Positions 15,624-23,566 of a stretch of DNA of 64,000 bases are shown in pieces. The notes beneath the pieces are model-generated. The model searched no databases, was not told where the DNA came from, and worked only from the letters and a program-made list of their open reading frames with translations. Within the stretch, counting starts at the first letter, position 1. Every line of letters starts with the position of its first letter. The stretch covers positions 1 to 64,000 of the forward strand of contig JBGCEO010000088.1 in NCBI GenBank assembly GCA_045106475.1, read 5' to 3'. This DNA is from Granulosicoccus sp045106475. Lineage in GTDB: Bacteria > Pseudomonadota > Gammaproteobacteria > Granulosicoccales > Granulosicoccaceae. Both the position numbers and the translations under genes were made by a program.

Positions 15624-18538
15624 GACAAGGGTACCAGGGGCAGGGTGACTACCATCCGCGTGCCCGCAGCACTATCACCAATGCGCAATCTACCTTCGTG
15701 ATTACTGATGATGCTGTAGGCCAGTGACAAGCCGAGTCCGGTTCCTTGTCCAACAGGTTTTGTTGTAAAAAAAGGTTCGAAGATCTGCTCGCGTGCTGAT
15801 TCCGGAATACCCGCTCCCTGATCCAGAGTTTCGATGGTAAGTTCGTTGTTTACAAGCTGACCATTAATTTTTATCAAGCCAGCTTCCGGAGATGCATCGC
15901 AGGCGTTGTTTATCAAGTTGACAAAAACCTGTGTGAGCAAATTAGGATCACCCATGACACTGGTGTAAGCAGGCATATCTACTTCAAAACTTAAGCCGTG
16001 TGTATCGGGGGAGAGTCTTACCAGTCTTAACGCTTCATCAATTCTCTCGGCAATATTCACGACCTCATACTGCTTATCACTTACGGTATCTGCATGGGAA
16101 AATGTTAGCAGGGAACGCACGATTCGATTAATGCGACTAACCTGTGTGAGTATGTCATCTGTTTGTTCTCTGACAATTGGTGCTGCTTTTCCGTCGCTTA
16201 CATCATGATGTAGATTTTGCGCAATACTTGCAATACCGGTCAACGGGTTGCCGATTTCATGGGCAACACCGGCAGCCAGTCTACCCACCGAGGCCAGTCT
16301 TTCGCTGTGGGCTAACTCAGATTCAAGCGTGTCAAGATTCGTTCGATCCTCAAGTAAAATTACCTGGCCCGTTAGTGTGTCATCTTTGTCTGCTGTAATA
16401 CCCAAATCGGCTTTGTGTAGATTTACGGTGGCATATCGATTAGTCAGCTGAACTCTAACCCGAAATTGGTTGTTGTTTGGTGAGGCTGCAAATTCGGATA
16501 GCAGTGTTCCCCAAGGGGCGGAGAGTTGTTCCAGAGATTTGTCATAGGCTGCACGTTCATCGACACCTGTTAAGTCTTGCATAGCCGAATTCCAGATATA
16601 GATTCGATTGCCTGCTGAAATAGAGCAGACTCCCAGTGGTAGTTGTCGGAGCACATCCTGCAAGTACTGACGTAAATCGTCAACTTGCTTCGTTAGGCCA
16701 CGCATCTGTTCGCGGGACGCTTGCAGGCGTCGTTCCAGCAAGCGTGCATCTGGAGTATTCCCGGGATTTTGATCATTGATGCCGCCCTGTCGGTGAAGAA
16801 TTCTTCTGGCAAGAGTAGGCCCCAGAAGTCCCGTTAAATTGCGTTCTAATTGATCATGCAATACCTGCAGCTGTGAGCGTCGCGTTTCGTTCGGATCGGT
16901 TTGAGTCTCGTTTAATGCACGCTCAAGCTCCTGGGCAGCTACCTTGTTGCCGAGCGCATACTGTAGGGCGTATCGATAGTGAACAACCGATCTTGCGACC
17001 GAGAAACCGGGGGGTGATAAGCCCCCATGTTCGTTTGCTGCATGGGCGGCTGCGATTTCATCGGGTGAGGTTTTGCTCATTAGAGAACCCAGTGTAAACA
17101 GAACACTGTTTATGCTGAGCGTACAAAACGTCGATATCGTCCAGATGTCGCTCTGTGCTGGAAACCAATTTAAGGGTAAAAAGCTGCTGTTGATCAATGG
17201 AAGTATCAAAAGGATAAACCAGGTTAGCGCACCTCCACCCAAACCCAGTATGAAACCTGTCTGGGTTGCTCGTGGCCAAAACAGTAAGCCAATGATACCG
17301 GGTAGCAATTGCGCCGCCGCTACAAACGATATCAGACCAAGACTCGCAAGTCCTTCATTGAGTTCGATAACGATATAGAAGCCGTAACCCGCTGCAATGA
17401 TTGACGAGATAACAATACGCCGGCCCCATAAAAGTCTTCTGTAGAAATCTTTATCCTGGTTGCCTGAAAGTGTTGCGGGTAATAGAAAATTGTTCAAGCA
17501 CATCGACGATAATGCAAGCGTGGTAACTATCATCATAGCGCTTGCAGCTGATAAACCACCGATAAAAACCAGTATGGCCAGCCATTCACGCTCTAAGGAA
17601 AGGGTCATTCCCAGCACGTAAAAATCCGGTGCAATGGGCAGTTCCAGATATCGACCCGCAAACAAGATAGGAATTATCGGTAGGTTCAGCACAAGCAAAT
17701 ACAGCGGGAATAACCAATAGGCTGTGCTTAAGTGCCGCGGATTCTGATTTTCGACAAATGTCATGTGGTACTGGCGGGGCAACATGAATGCTGCGCAAAA
17801 GGATAATAACAGCAGAGTAGGCCAAAGGCCGGTCGTAGCTGGTGCGTACAGCTTGTTGAGTGTTTCAGGTTGTGTGCTAGCCCATTCGCTCATGGCCATT
17901 GGAGATTCAAAAACCTGCGTAACTACAAAGAGTCCTGCTACCACCATTGCAAGTAGTTTTACTGCTGACTCAAAGGCGATGGCCACGACTAAGCCATGGT
18001 GTTTTTCTCTGGGTGTTAGGTGCCTTGCTCCGAAGAGCACGGCAAAGACGGTTATCGCAACGCAGAAGACCAAAGCCAATAGGTTTGGTGGTACTTGCTG
18101 GCTAAGCACTTGGACAGATTCGGTTACCGCTCTGATTTGTAACGATATATAAGGCAGAATGCCTGCGAGCATATACAGTGTTACAACAAAGCCTGTTGCC
18201 CGACCACCGTAGCGAAAGGCTAGAAGGTCGGCTATGGATGTTAACTGATAATCACGGCACAGACGCAGTATCGGTTTCAGCAAGTAGGGGCCAAGTATGA
18301 ATGCGCCGGTCAGGCCCAAGTAGATATTTAAAAATGCATAGCCGCTGCGATCAGCCAGGCCAACACTGCCGTAATAGGTCCAGGATGTGGCGTAAACGCC
18401 CAAAGACAGAGAATAGACTAGAGGATGTTGTATAAGCCAGGCGGGTAACAGCCCGCTATCAGCGCACCAAGCGATGACAAATAACAATACGAGATAGGCT
18501 AGCGCTATCGCTAGCAGCCCGGCAAGATCAATCCCCAT
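15620..18538 (-). CDS. cbrA: CbrA-like SLC5 symporter / sensor histidine kinase fusion
   Basis: 972 residues from the ATG at 18538, which is preceded by GAGAGG. About 500 residues form a sodium:solute symporter (SLC5) domain with roughly 13 membrane helices. A STAC-like linker, a coiled coil, a PAS domain, a HisKA domain with GVAHEIGNPL (phospho-His near residue 760), and a HATPase domain (N box INNACDA, GTGLGLSLAYS) follow. This is the CbrA architecture. It should sense or transport a metabolite and phosphorylate the adjacent regulator. The gene order dksA-gluQRS-small ORF-cbrA-cbrB matches Pseudomonas, which supports orthology. In Pseudomonas CbrA the transported solute reported is histidine; I cannot assign one here. 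Confidence 0.92.
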   Translation of the reverse strand: MGIDLAGLLAIALAYLVLLFVIAWCADSGLLPAWLIQHPLVYSLSLGVYATSWTYYGSVGLADRSGYAFLNIYLGLTGAFILGPYLLKPILRLCRDYQLTSIADLLAFRYGGRATGFVVTLYMLAGILPYISLQIRAVTESVQVLSQQVPPNLLALVFCVAITVFAVLFGARHLTPREKHHGLVVAIAFESAVKLLAMVVAGLFVVTQVFESPMAMSEWASTQPETLNKLYAPATTGLWPTLLLLSFCAAFMLPRQYHMTFVENQNPRHLSTAYWLFPLYLLVLNLPIIPILFAGRYLELPIAPDFYVLGMTLSLEREWLAILVFIGGLSAASAMMIVTTLALSSMCLNNFLLPATLSGNQDKDFYRRLLWGRRIVISSIIAAGYGFYIVIELNEGLASLGLISFVAAAQLLPGIIGLLFWPRATQTGFILGLGGGALTWFILLILPLINSSFLPLNWFPAQSDIWTISTFCTLSINSVLFTLGSLMSKTSPDEIAAAHAANEHGGLSPPGFSVARSVVHYRYALQYALGNKVAAQELERALNETQTDPNETRRSQLQVLHDQLERNLTGLLGPTLARRILHRQGGINDQNPGNTPDARLLERRLQASREQMRGLTKQVDDLRQYLQDVLRQLPLGVCSISAGNRIYIWNSAMQDLTGVDERAAYDKSLEQLSAPWGTLLSEFAASPNNNQFRVRVQLTNRYATVNLHKADLGITADKDDTLTGQVILLEDRTNLDTLESELAHSERLASVGRLAAGVAHEIGNPLTGIASIAQNLHHDVSDGKAAPIVREQTDDILTQVSRINRIVRSLLTFSHADTVSDKQYEVVNIAERIDEALRLVRLSPDTHGLSFEVDMPAYTSVMGDPNLLTQVFVNLINNACDASPEAGLIKINGQLVNNELTIETLDQGAGIPESAREQIFEPFFTTKPVGQGTGLGLSLAYSIISNHEGRLRIGDSAAGTRMVVTLPLVPLS

Positions 18539-18713
18539 TTTGACCGCCTCTCTGATTGAGGGCAACCAGCACGATAACCAGAATCCAAGGTAGAAACATT
18601 GCAAACCAGGGCAGTGATAGTGCTGACCACCAACTGGTGAGTGGAGAATTAATTAAGAAGAGCCCTAGCAGGCAAATTAAAATAGTGTGATCGGTGGAAG
18701 GTCGCTCGCTCAT
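18528..18713 (-). CDS. Small two-helix membrane protein, CbrX-like position
   Basis: 61 residues with two hydrophobic stretches (about residues 9-27 and 33-53, the latter containing LPWFAMFLPWILVIVLVAL) and a polar tail. Its start overlaps the gluQRS stop by ATGA, and its stop lies 11 bp inside the start of the CbrA-like gene, so it couples translation of the two flanking genes. Small ORFs sit at the same place in Pseudomonas (cbrX). Small membrane partners encoded before SLC5 transporters are also known. It may be a subunit or assembly factor for the transporter domain, a translational coupler, or both. Confidence 0.8.
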   Translation of the reverse strand: MSERPSTDHTILICLLGLFLINSPLTSWWSALSLPWFAMFLPWILVIVLVALNQRGGQNGD

Positions 18714-19594
18714 AGAGTTAGCCGTTTTTGGCGCGGTATGCTATCCAGTTGCCAGAGTTTGGGTGCTTCGTTCCAAAATGCATTGATAGATTCTGGTGTA
18801 AAAGACAACTGGCCAAGAAATCGCCAGGCTTGTAGTAGCGTTGACAATGGGTCAAGTTGATCGATGCTCTGAGCTTTTGAATGCTTGCTGAGCTTATCTC
18901 CGTTTTGATCAACTGCTATTGGCAAATGGGCGTAACTGGGTGTGCTTAGGGACAGCGCTTGCATGATACCGATCTGTGCCGCTGAACTTTCAAGCAAATC
19001 AGCACCTCGAACAACCTGCGTTGCATCGTGTCCATCATCTACTGCGCAAGCTAGCGAGTAAGATACCAGGCCGTCGCGTCGCCTGACGATAGTATCCCCT
19101 ACATCTTGATCCAGGGTGATGTTAAAGCTGCCTTGAACAGCGTCGTCTAGATTCATATTGCCGCTTAGCCGTATACGCAGTGCATGATCTTCAGGATGGC
19201 CGAAATCAAGCTTTTGGGAATTCGATGAAAGTCGCCCACGGCAGTGTCCCGGATAGGGTTGTCCGGAAGGCAGTGAGCGTCGGCTGCAGGTACAGTTGAA
19301 GATTCTGCCTTGCTTTACAAGCTCTTTAAGGGCGCTTTGGTAGAGCTCCATGCGCTCACTTTGCCAGCAAACCGGTCCATCCCATTCGAAGCCGAAGTTT
19401 TCCAGGGTTCGCTGGATGGCATCTGCCGAGCCTGCTACCGAACGCGGCCCGTCAATATCATCAATCCGGAGTAGCCATCGACCTCCCTGCGCACGTGCCT
19501 CACAACAGCTCGCCAAAGCCGCCAGTAGCGAGCCGAAGTGCAGATTACCTGTTGGAGACGGTGCAAAGCGGCCGATGTGGCGAGCCGCTGTCAT
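18710..19594 (-). CDS. gluQRS: Glutamyl-Q tRNA(Asp) synthetase
   Basis: 294 residues. It is a truncated GluRS paralogue that charges glutamate onto queuosine at the wobble position of tRNA(Asp). The HIGH-like motif is in PSPTGNLHFG (residues 12-21), the zinc ligands are in CTCSRR and the later PGHCRGR, and the KMSKS-like loop reads KLSKH (about 236). The anticodon-binding domain of GluRS is absent, as expected. It follows dksA on the same strand, an arrangement conserved in many gammaproteobacteria, and overlaps the small membrane ORF by 4 bp. Confidence 0.95.
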   Translation of the reverse strand: MTAARHIGRFAPSPTGNLHFGSLLAALASCCEARAQGGRWLLRIDDIDGPRSVAGSADAIQRTLENFGFEWDGPVCWQSERMELYQSALKELVKQGRIFNCTCSRRSLPSGQPYPGHCRGRLSSNSQKLDFGHPEDHALRIRLSGNMNLDDAVQGSFNITLDQDVGDTIVRRRDGLVSYSLACAVDDGHDATQVVRGADLLESSAAQIGIMQALSLSTPSYAHLPIAVDQNGDKLSKHSKAQSIDQLDPLSTLLQAWRFLGQLSFTPESINAFWNEAPKLWQLDSIPRQKRLTL

Positions 19595-19616
19595 ATGCAG
19601 ATACTATGCTGCGCCT

Positions 19617-20450
19617 TTAAGCAGTTTGCCGCTCTCGAATCTCTTCCAGTGTCTTACAATCTATACAAAGCTCCGCAGTGGGGCGAGCCTCGAGTCGGTT
19701 GACACCAATTTCGATACCACAGGTTTCACAGTAGCCATACTCGTCGTCATCGATCCTCTTCTGCGCTTCATTGATCTTTTTAATCAGTTTGCGCTCTCGA
19801 TCACGGGTCCGAAGTTCGAGGCTAAATTCCTCTTCCTGTGTGGCGCGATCGTTGGGATCAGGGAAATTGGTCGCATCATCTTTCATATGCCCTACTGTGC
19901 GATCCACTTCCTCCATGAGCTGTTGCTTCCATTCAGCCAGCTTCTTGCTGAAATGCTCCAACTGATCGGCATCCATGTAGTGACCACCACCGCGCTCGTA
20001 AGGCACAACGGCAGCTTGTTTGCCTGGAGAGGGCATATCGTCGACATCGATGTCTTCAATGTCCGCATCATTGGCAGACACCGAATTTTCCGCAACCGCA
20101 ACTTTTGCTGCAATCTTTTTAGCTGGCAATTTTTTCTTGGAAACCTTTTTCGAGACTGCTTTTTTGGCAGCCGGAGTTGATGATTTTTTTGTCGTCGTCT
20201 TGCTAGCAGCTGTTTTGGCAGTAATTTTCTTAGCGGCAGGCTTTTTCTTCGCTGCAGCCTTTTTGGCTGCCGGTGCCTTGGCAGCGCTTGCCTTTTTGCT
20301 GGTTGATTTCTTTTTGCTGGATTTATCTTCTTTGGTGTCTGTCAAGACAGTTTTCTCCGCAACGGCCTTCTTGCTTGCCGTTTTTTTCTTCGCAGCCTTT
20401 CTGCCGGTGGCAGAGTCACTTGCGGTTTTTTTGGAACTAACTTTAGCCAT
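19617..20450 (-). CDS. dksA: RNA polymerase-binding factor DksA with long Lys/Ala-rich tail
   Basis: 277 residues from the ATG at 20450, about 125 more than E. coli DksA. The C-terminal 150 residues are canonical: coiled coil with DRATQEEEFSLELR, then a zinc finger CETC ... CIDC with RLEARPTAELC between. It works with ppGpp to adjust initiation at stringent-response promoters. The N-terminal 110-130 residues are low-complexity KKA, AAKK and KSST repeats, resembling histone H1-like or AlgP-type tails that bind nucleic acid, followed by a short acidic patch (DADIEDIDVDD). Another open 28 codons lie upstream of the chosen ATG but have no DksA character. It heads the gluQRS/cbrAB gene run. Confidence 0.93.
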   Translation of the reverse strand: MAKVSSKKTASDSATGRKAAKKKTASKKAVAEKTVLTDTKEDKSSKKKSTSKKASAAKAPAAKKAAAKKKPAAKKITAKTAASKTTTKKSSTPAAKKAVSKKVSKKKLPAKKIAAKVAVAENSVSANDADIEDIDVDDMPSPGKQAAVVPYERGGGHYMDADQLEHFSKKLAEWKQQLMEEVDRTVGHMKDDATNFPDPNDRATQEEEFSLELRTRDRERKLIKKINEAQKRIDDDEYGYCETCGIEIGVNRLEARPTAELCIDCKTLEEIRERQTA

Positions 20451-20488
20451 AGGACTACCCGGTCGCGTCCGTAATTTAGCAGCGCGAC

Positions 20489-20517
20489 GTTGTACCAGAA
20501 ATAATTCAACTTTGCAA
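20489..20517 (-). promoter_or_regulatory. Possible dksA promoter
   Basis: On the minus strand, TTGCAA (20517-20512) and TACAAC (20494-20489) are separated by 17 bp, each matching four of six consensus bases. They lie about 40 bases before the dksA ATG. The match is weak and is offered only as a candidate. Confidence 0.3.
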
Positions 20518-20565
20518 TCAAAATGGCTGACCACGTCACAGAATTTTCGTTCAAAAACGCCATTT

Positions 20566-21969
20566 TCAAAGCTGTTTGTCTGGCGATTCTGCGTCGTTTC
20601 GCAAATTCTTGGCAGGTCTTGTTGCGCTCACAACGGCCACAATTTCGCCTGTTGCCAAGCGCGCCTGTATTTCGTCACCGGGAGATACATTGGCTGCGCT
20701 TAAGAGTACTCTGTCGTTTTTTCGGACAAGTGCATAGCCCCTGTCCAAAACCGCCAATGGGCTGACGTTATGGAGAGATCTGGCCAGTAGATCAAACTGA
20801 GATTGGGCGCGCTGCCGGCGTATTCCCATCGCCACAGTGAGTCGGGCTTCAAGTGATCTCTGGCGCGCTAGGTGCCGCTCGAGTTGAACAGAGGGCGAGC
20901 TTGCAGCTAATCGCGTCGCAGCCCTTTGCCGACGGGTTGCCAGCCGTTGAGCTGAGGATTGCCAGGCACGTGCCAATCGTTGCGCCAAATCATCGATTTT
21001 TTGGGTCTGCTCTTGCAACTGCTGTTCTGGGTGTCGCAGATACAATCTGGTCAGCAGCTGTTTCATTATCTGCTTGCTGCTGGCCGAATTGGCTTGTATC
21101 GCCCGCAACAGGGCGCGCCGTGCGTCATCTACGCGTCGCTGCAAGCTACTGGTATCGGGGGTTGCAAGCTCCGCCGCTGCCGATGGGGTTGGTGCGCGCA
21201 GATCGCTTACCAGGTCACTGATGGTGATGTCGACCTCATGGCCAATACCGGCAACAATGGGGATGCGACTGTCCTTGATCGCCTCAGCAACAGCAATTTC
21301 ATTGTAGGCCCACAAATCTTCGAGTGATCCACCTCCTCGAACTAGCAATAACACATCAGCTTCTGCCCTTACATTAGCTGTTTGCAGAGCTTCGGCGATA
21401 GCTGGTGCCGCCGCAGCACCTTGTGTCACGGTGGGGTAGATGATGATTTGCGCTGCTCGATATCGTCTGGCTAAGACTTGAAGCACATCTCGCAGCGCAG
21501 CACCGGTAGGCGAACTTACAATGCCAATGGTGCCAGGCATTGCTGGCAGAGACTGCTTGGCTTCTGCGGCAAACCACCCGCGTTGGTTAAGATCGTTTTT
21601 GGTTGCTTCGAAGGCGGCTTGCAGCTTTCCTGCACCTGCGGGTTCCATATGTTCGACAATGAGTTGGAAATCGCCGCGAGCCGCATACAGCCCCAGTTTC
21701 CCGCGAACGATGACTGCATCGCCGTTATCTGGTTGAAAATCTACGTAGCGGTTCCGCCCTTTGAACATGGCGCAGCGAATCTGTGATCGACTGTCTTTGA
21801 GCGAGAAATAAAAATGGCCGCTACCTGGGCGGCTAAAGTTGGATAATTCGCCCTGAAGCCAGAGTGTCCCAAATCCCTTTTCCAGGAGCTGTTGAACCTC
21901 TTGATTCAATCGACTGACGGTAAAAATCTTGCGCGTCGGCGCACCGGAATTGTTAATGCTTGTGTCCAC
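20566..21969 (-). CDS. xseA: Exodeoxyribonuclease VII large subunit
   Basis: 467 residues from the GTG at 21969. The N-terminal OB-fold (FTVSRLNQEVQQLLE, WLQGELSNF, SGHFYFSLKD), the catalytic core (GIVSSPTGAALRDV, RGGGSLEDLW, GIGHEVD, RAPTPSAAAE) and a C-terminal coiled-coil region are all present. With XseB it degrades single-stranded DNA in both directions during repair. The frame stays open to a GTG at 22041, but that extension is not family-like and would run close to the guaB -10 element, so I use the shorter form. The start is uncertain by up to 24 codons. It is divergent from guaB, as in E. coli; xseB is not nearby. Confidence 0.92.
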   Translation of the reverse strand: MDTSINNSGAPTRKIFTVSRLNQEVQQLLEKGFGTLWLQGELSNFSRPGSGHFYFSLKDSRSQIRCAMFKGRNRYVDFQPDNGDAVIVRGKLGLYAARGDFQLIVEHMEPAGAGKLQAAFEATKNDLNQRGWFAAEAKQSLPAMPGTIGIVSSPTGAALRDVLQVLARRYRAAQIIIYPTVTQGAAAAPAIAEALQTANVRAEADVLLLVRGGGSLEDLWAYNEIAVAEAIKDSRIPIVAGIGHEVDITISDLVSDLRAPTPSAAAELATPDTSSLQRRVDDARRALLRAIQANSASSKQIMKQLLTRLYLRHPEQQLQEQTQKIDDLAQRLARAWQSSAQRLATRRQRAATRLAASSPSVQLERHLARQRSLEARLTVAMGIRRQRAQSQFDLLARSLHNVSPLAVLDRGYALVRKNDRVLLSAANVSPGDEIQARLATGEIVAVVSATRPAKNLRNDAESPDKQL

Positions 21970-22048
21970 GCTGTCAGGAAATAAGATATTACGTCTGGTA
22001 AGCAGACTTATCCTGACAAAGCATACACCGGTACCCACCACATCACTG

Positions 22049-22054
22049 TATAAT
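22049..22054 (+). promoter_or_regulatory. Probable guaB -10 element
   Basis: A perfect TATAAT lies 37 bases upstream of the guaB ATG. No convincing -35 hexamer lies at 16-18 bp, so an activator or an UP element may be needed. I saw no clear PurR-type palindrome. Confidence 0.4.
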
Positions 22055-22091
22055 TCACCCGCATCCTGTCTTTGCTCTGGTCACTTATCCA

Positions 22092-23552
22092 ATGCTGGTT
22101 TCCCAGGAAGCTCTCACTTTCGACGACGTCTTGCTAACACCGCGACATTCGCAGGTTTTGCCGCGAGATGTCGATCTATCAACTCGCCTGACGCGATCCT
22201 TGACTCTTAATATTCCCCTGCTATCAGCGGCAATGGATACAGTGACAGAAGCGAGGCTTGCCATTGCTCTGGGTCAAGAGGGCGGTATAGGGATTATTCA
22301 TAAAAACCTGTCTATAAAACGGCAAGCGGCAGAAGTATCACGTGTCAAAAAGCATGAAAGTGGTGTCGTAACCGAACCCATCACCATCACACCCGACACG
22401 ACTATTCGTCAGGTAATGGACATGATTGCCAAGCATGGCATTTCAGGGTTGCCCGTTGTTGAGGGCAAGACGCTTACAGGCATTGTCACACAGAGAGATT
22501 TGCGCTTTGAGACAAACCTGGATCAGCCGGTTTCTGCCATCATGACGCCAAGGGAAAGGCTCGTCACTGTTCGAGAGCACGCTCCGCGAAGCGCTGCCAT
22601 TGAGCAATTGCACAAACATCGTATTGAGAAGGTCCTGATAGTCAACGATGCGTTCGAACTTCGGGGCATGATTACCGTCAAGGACATACGCAAGGCGCAG
22701 GATTTTCCCAATGCATGCAAGGACAGTGAAGGTCGCTTGCTTGCGGGTGCTGCAGTGGGTACAGGTGTTGACACAGATGAGCGTGTCGCCAACTTAGTGG
22801 AAGCTGGCGTCGATGTATTAATTGTTGATACTGCTCATGGTCATTCGCAGGGAGTGCTTGACCGGGTTGCCTGGATAAAAAAAAGCTATCCTGAGGTACA
22901 GGTCATCGGCGGTAACATCGCTACCGCTCAAGCGGCTTTGGATTTAGTAGCGTGTGGTGCTGACGGGGTCAAAGTGGGCATTGGCCCGGGTTCTATCTGC
23001 ACCACCAGAATTGTTGCAGGCGTTGGCGTGCCCCAAATCACTGCTATTCATAACGTTGCCACTGCGCTGGCCGATACGGATGTTCCGCTGATTGCCGATG
23101 GTGGTATTCGGTTTTCTGGAGACATGGCAAAAGCGCTGGCTGCCGGCGCGTCCACAGTTATGGTGGGCGGCATGTTTGCAGGCACTGAAGAAGCGCCGGG
23201 CGAAGTGATTCTGTATCAGGGGCGCTCTTACAAATCCTACCGGGGAATGGGGTCTGTCGGCGCTATGCGAGCTGGATCCAGTGATCGATATTTCCAGGAT
23301 GACGAGGATGTGGCTGACAAACTTGTGCCCGAGGGGATTGAGGGTCGCGTTCCTTACAAGGGGCCTATGTCAACCATCGTTCATCAAATGATCGGGGGCA
23401 TACGTTCCAGCATGGGCTATTGCGGTACACCCGATGTTGCATCACTGCACCGCGATGCACAGTTTGTCAGAGTGACGGGTGCTGGTATGCGCGAAAGCCA
23501 TGTTCACGATGTTCAAATGACCAAAGAAGCTCCTAACTACCGCATAGGTTGA
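22092..23552 (+). CDS. guaB: IMP dehydrogenase
   Basis: 486 residues. It oxidises IMP to XMP with NAD+, the committed step to GTP. The barrel carries the catalytic Cys in GSICTTRIV (about residue 302), GADGVKVGIGPGS, and the flap/active-site block YKSYRGMGS. Two CBS domains are inserted at about 93-205 and probably respond to purine nucleotides. It precedes guaA by 14 bp, the usual guaBA operon, and has a TATAAT element upstream. Confidence 0.97.
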   Translation: MLVSQEALTFDDVLLTPRHSQVLPRDVDLSTRLTRSLTLNIPLLSAAMDTVTEARLAIALGQEGGIGIIHKNLSIKRQAAEVSRVKKHESGVVTEPITITPDTTIRQVMDMIAKHGISGLPVVEGKTLTGIVTQRDLRFETNLDQPVSAIMTPRERLVTVREHAPRSAAIEQLHKHRIEKVLIVNDAFELRGMITVKDIRKAQDFPNACKDSEGRLLAGAAVGTGVDTDERVANLVEAGVDVLIVDTAHGHSQGVLDRVAWIKKSYPEVQVIGGNIATAQAALDLVACGADGVKVGIGPGSICTTRIVAGVGVPQITAIHNVATALADTDVPLIADGGIRFSGDMAKALAAGASTVMVGGMFAGTEEAPGEVILYQGRSYKSYRGMGSVGAMRAGSSDRYFQDDEDVADKLVPEGIEGRVPYKGPMSTIVHQMIGGIRSSMGYCGTPDVASLHRDAQFVRVTGAGMRESHVHDVQMTKEAPNYRIG

Positions 23553-23566
23553 TTTGCAAACTAAAC

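Noticed and set aside
19350..20703. Long open frames on the plus strand opposite gluQRS and dksA, rich in Phe, Ala and Leu
   Set aside because: They are mirror images of Lys/Ala-rich dksA codons and of gluQRS; they have no start context and no family resemblance.
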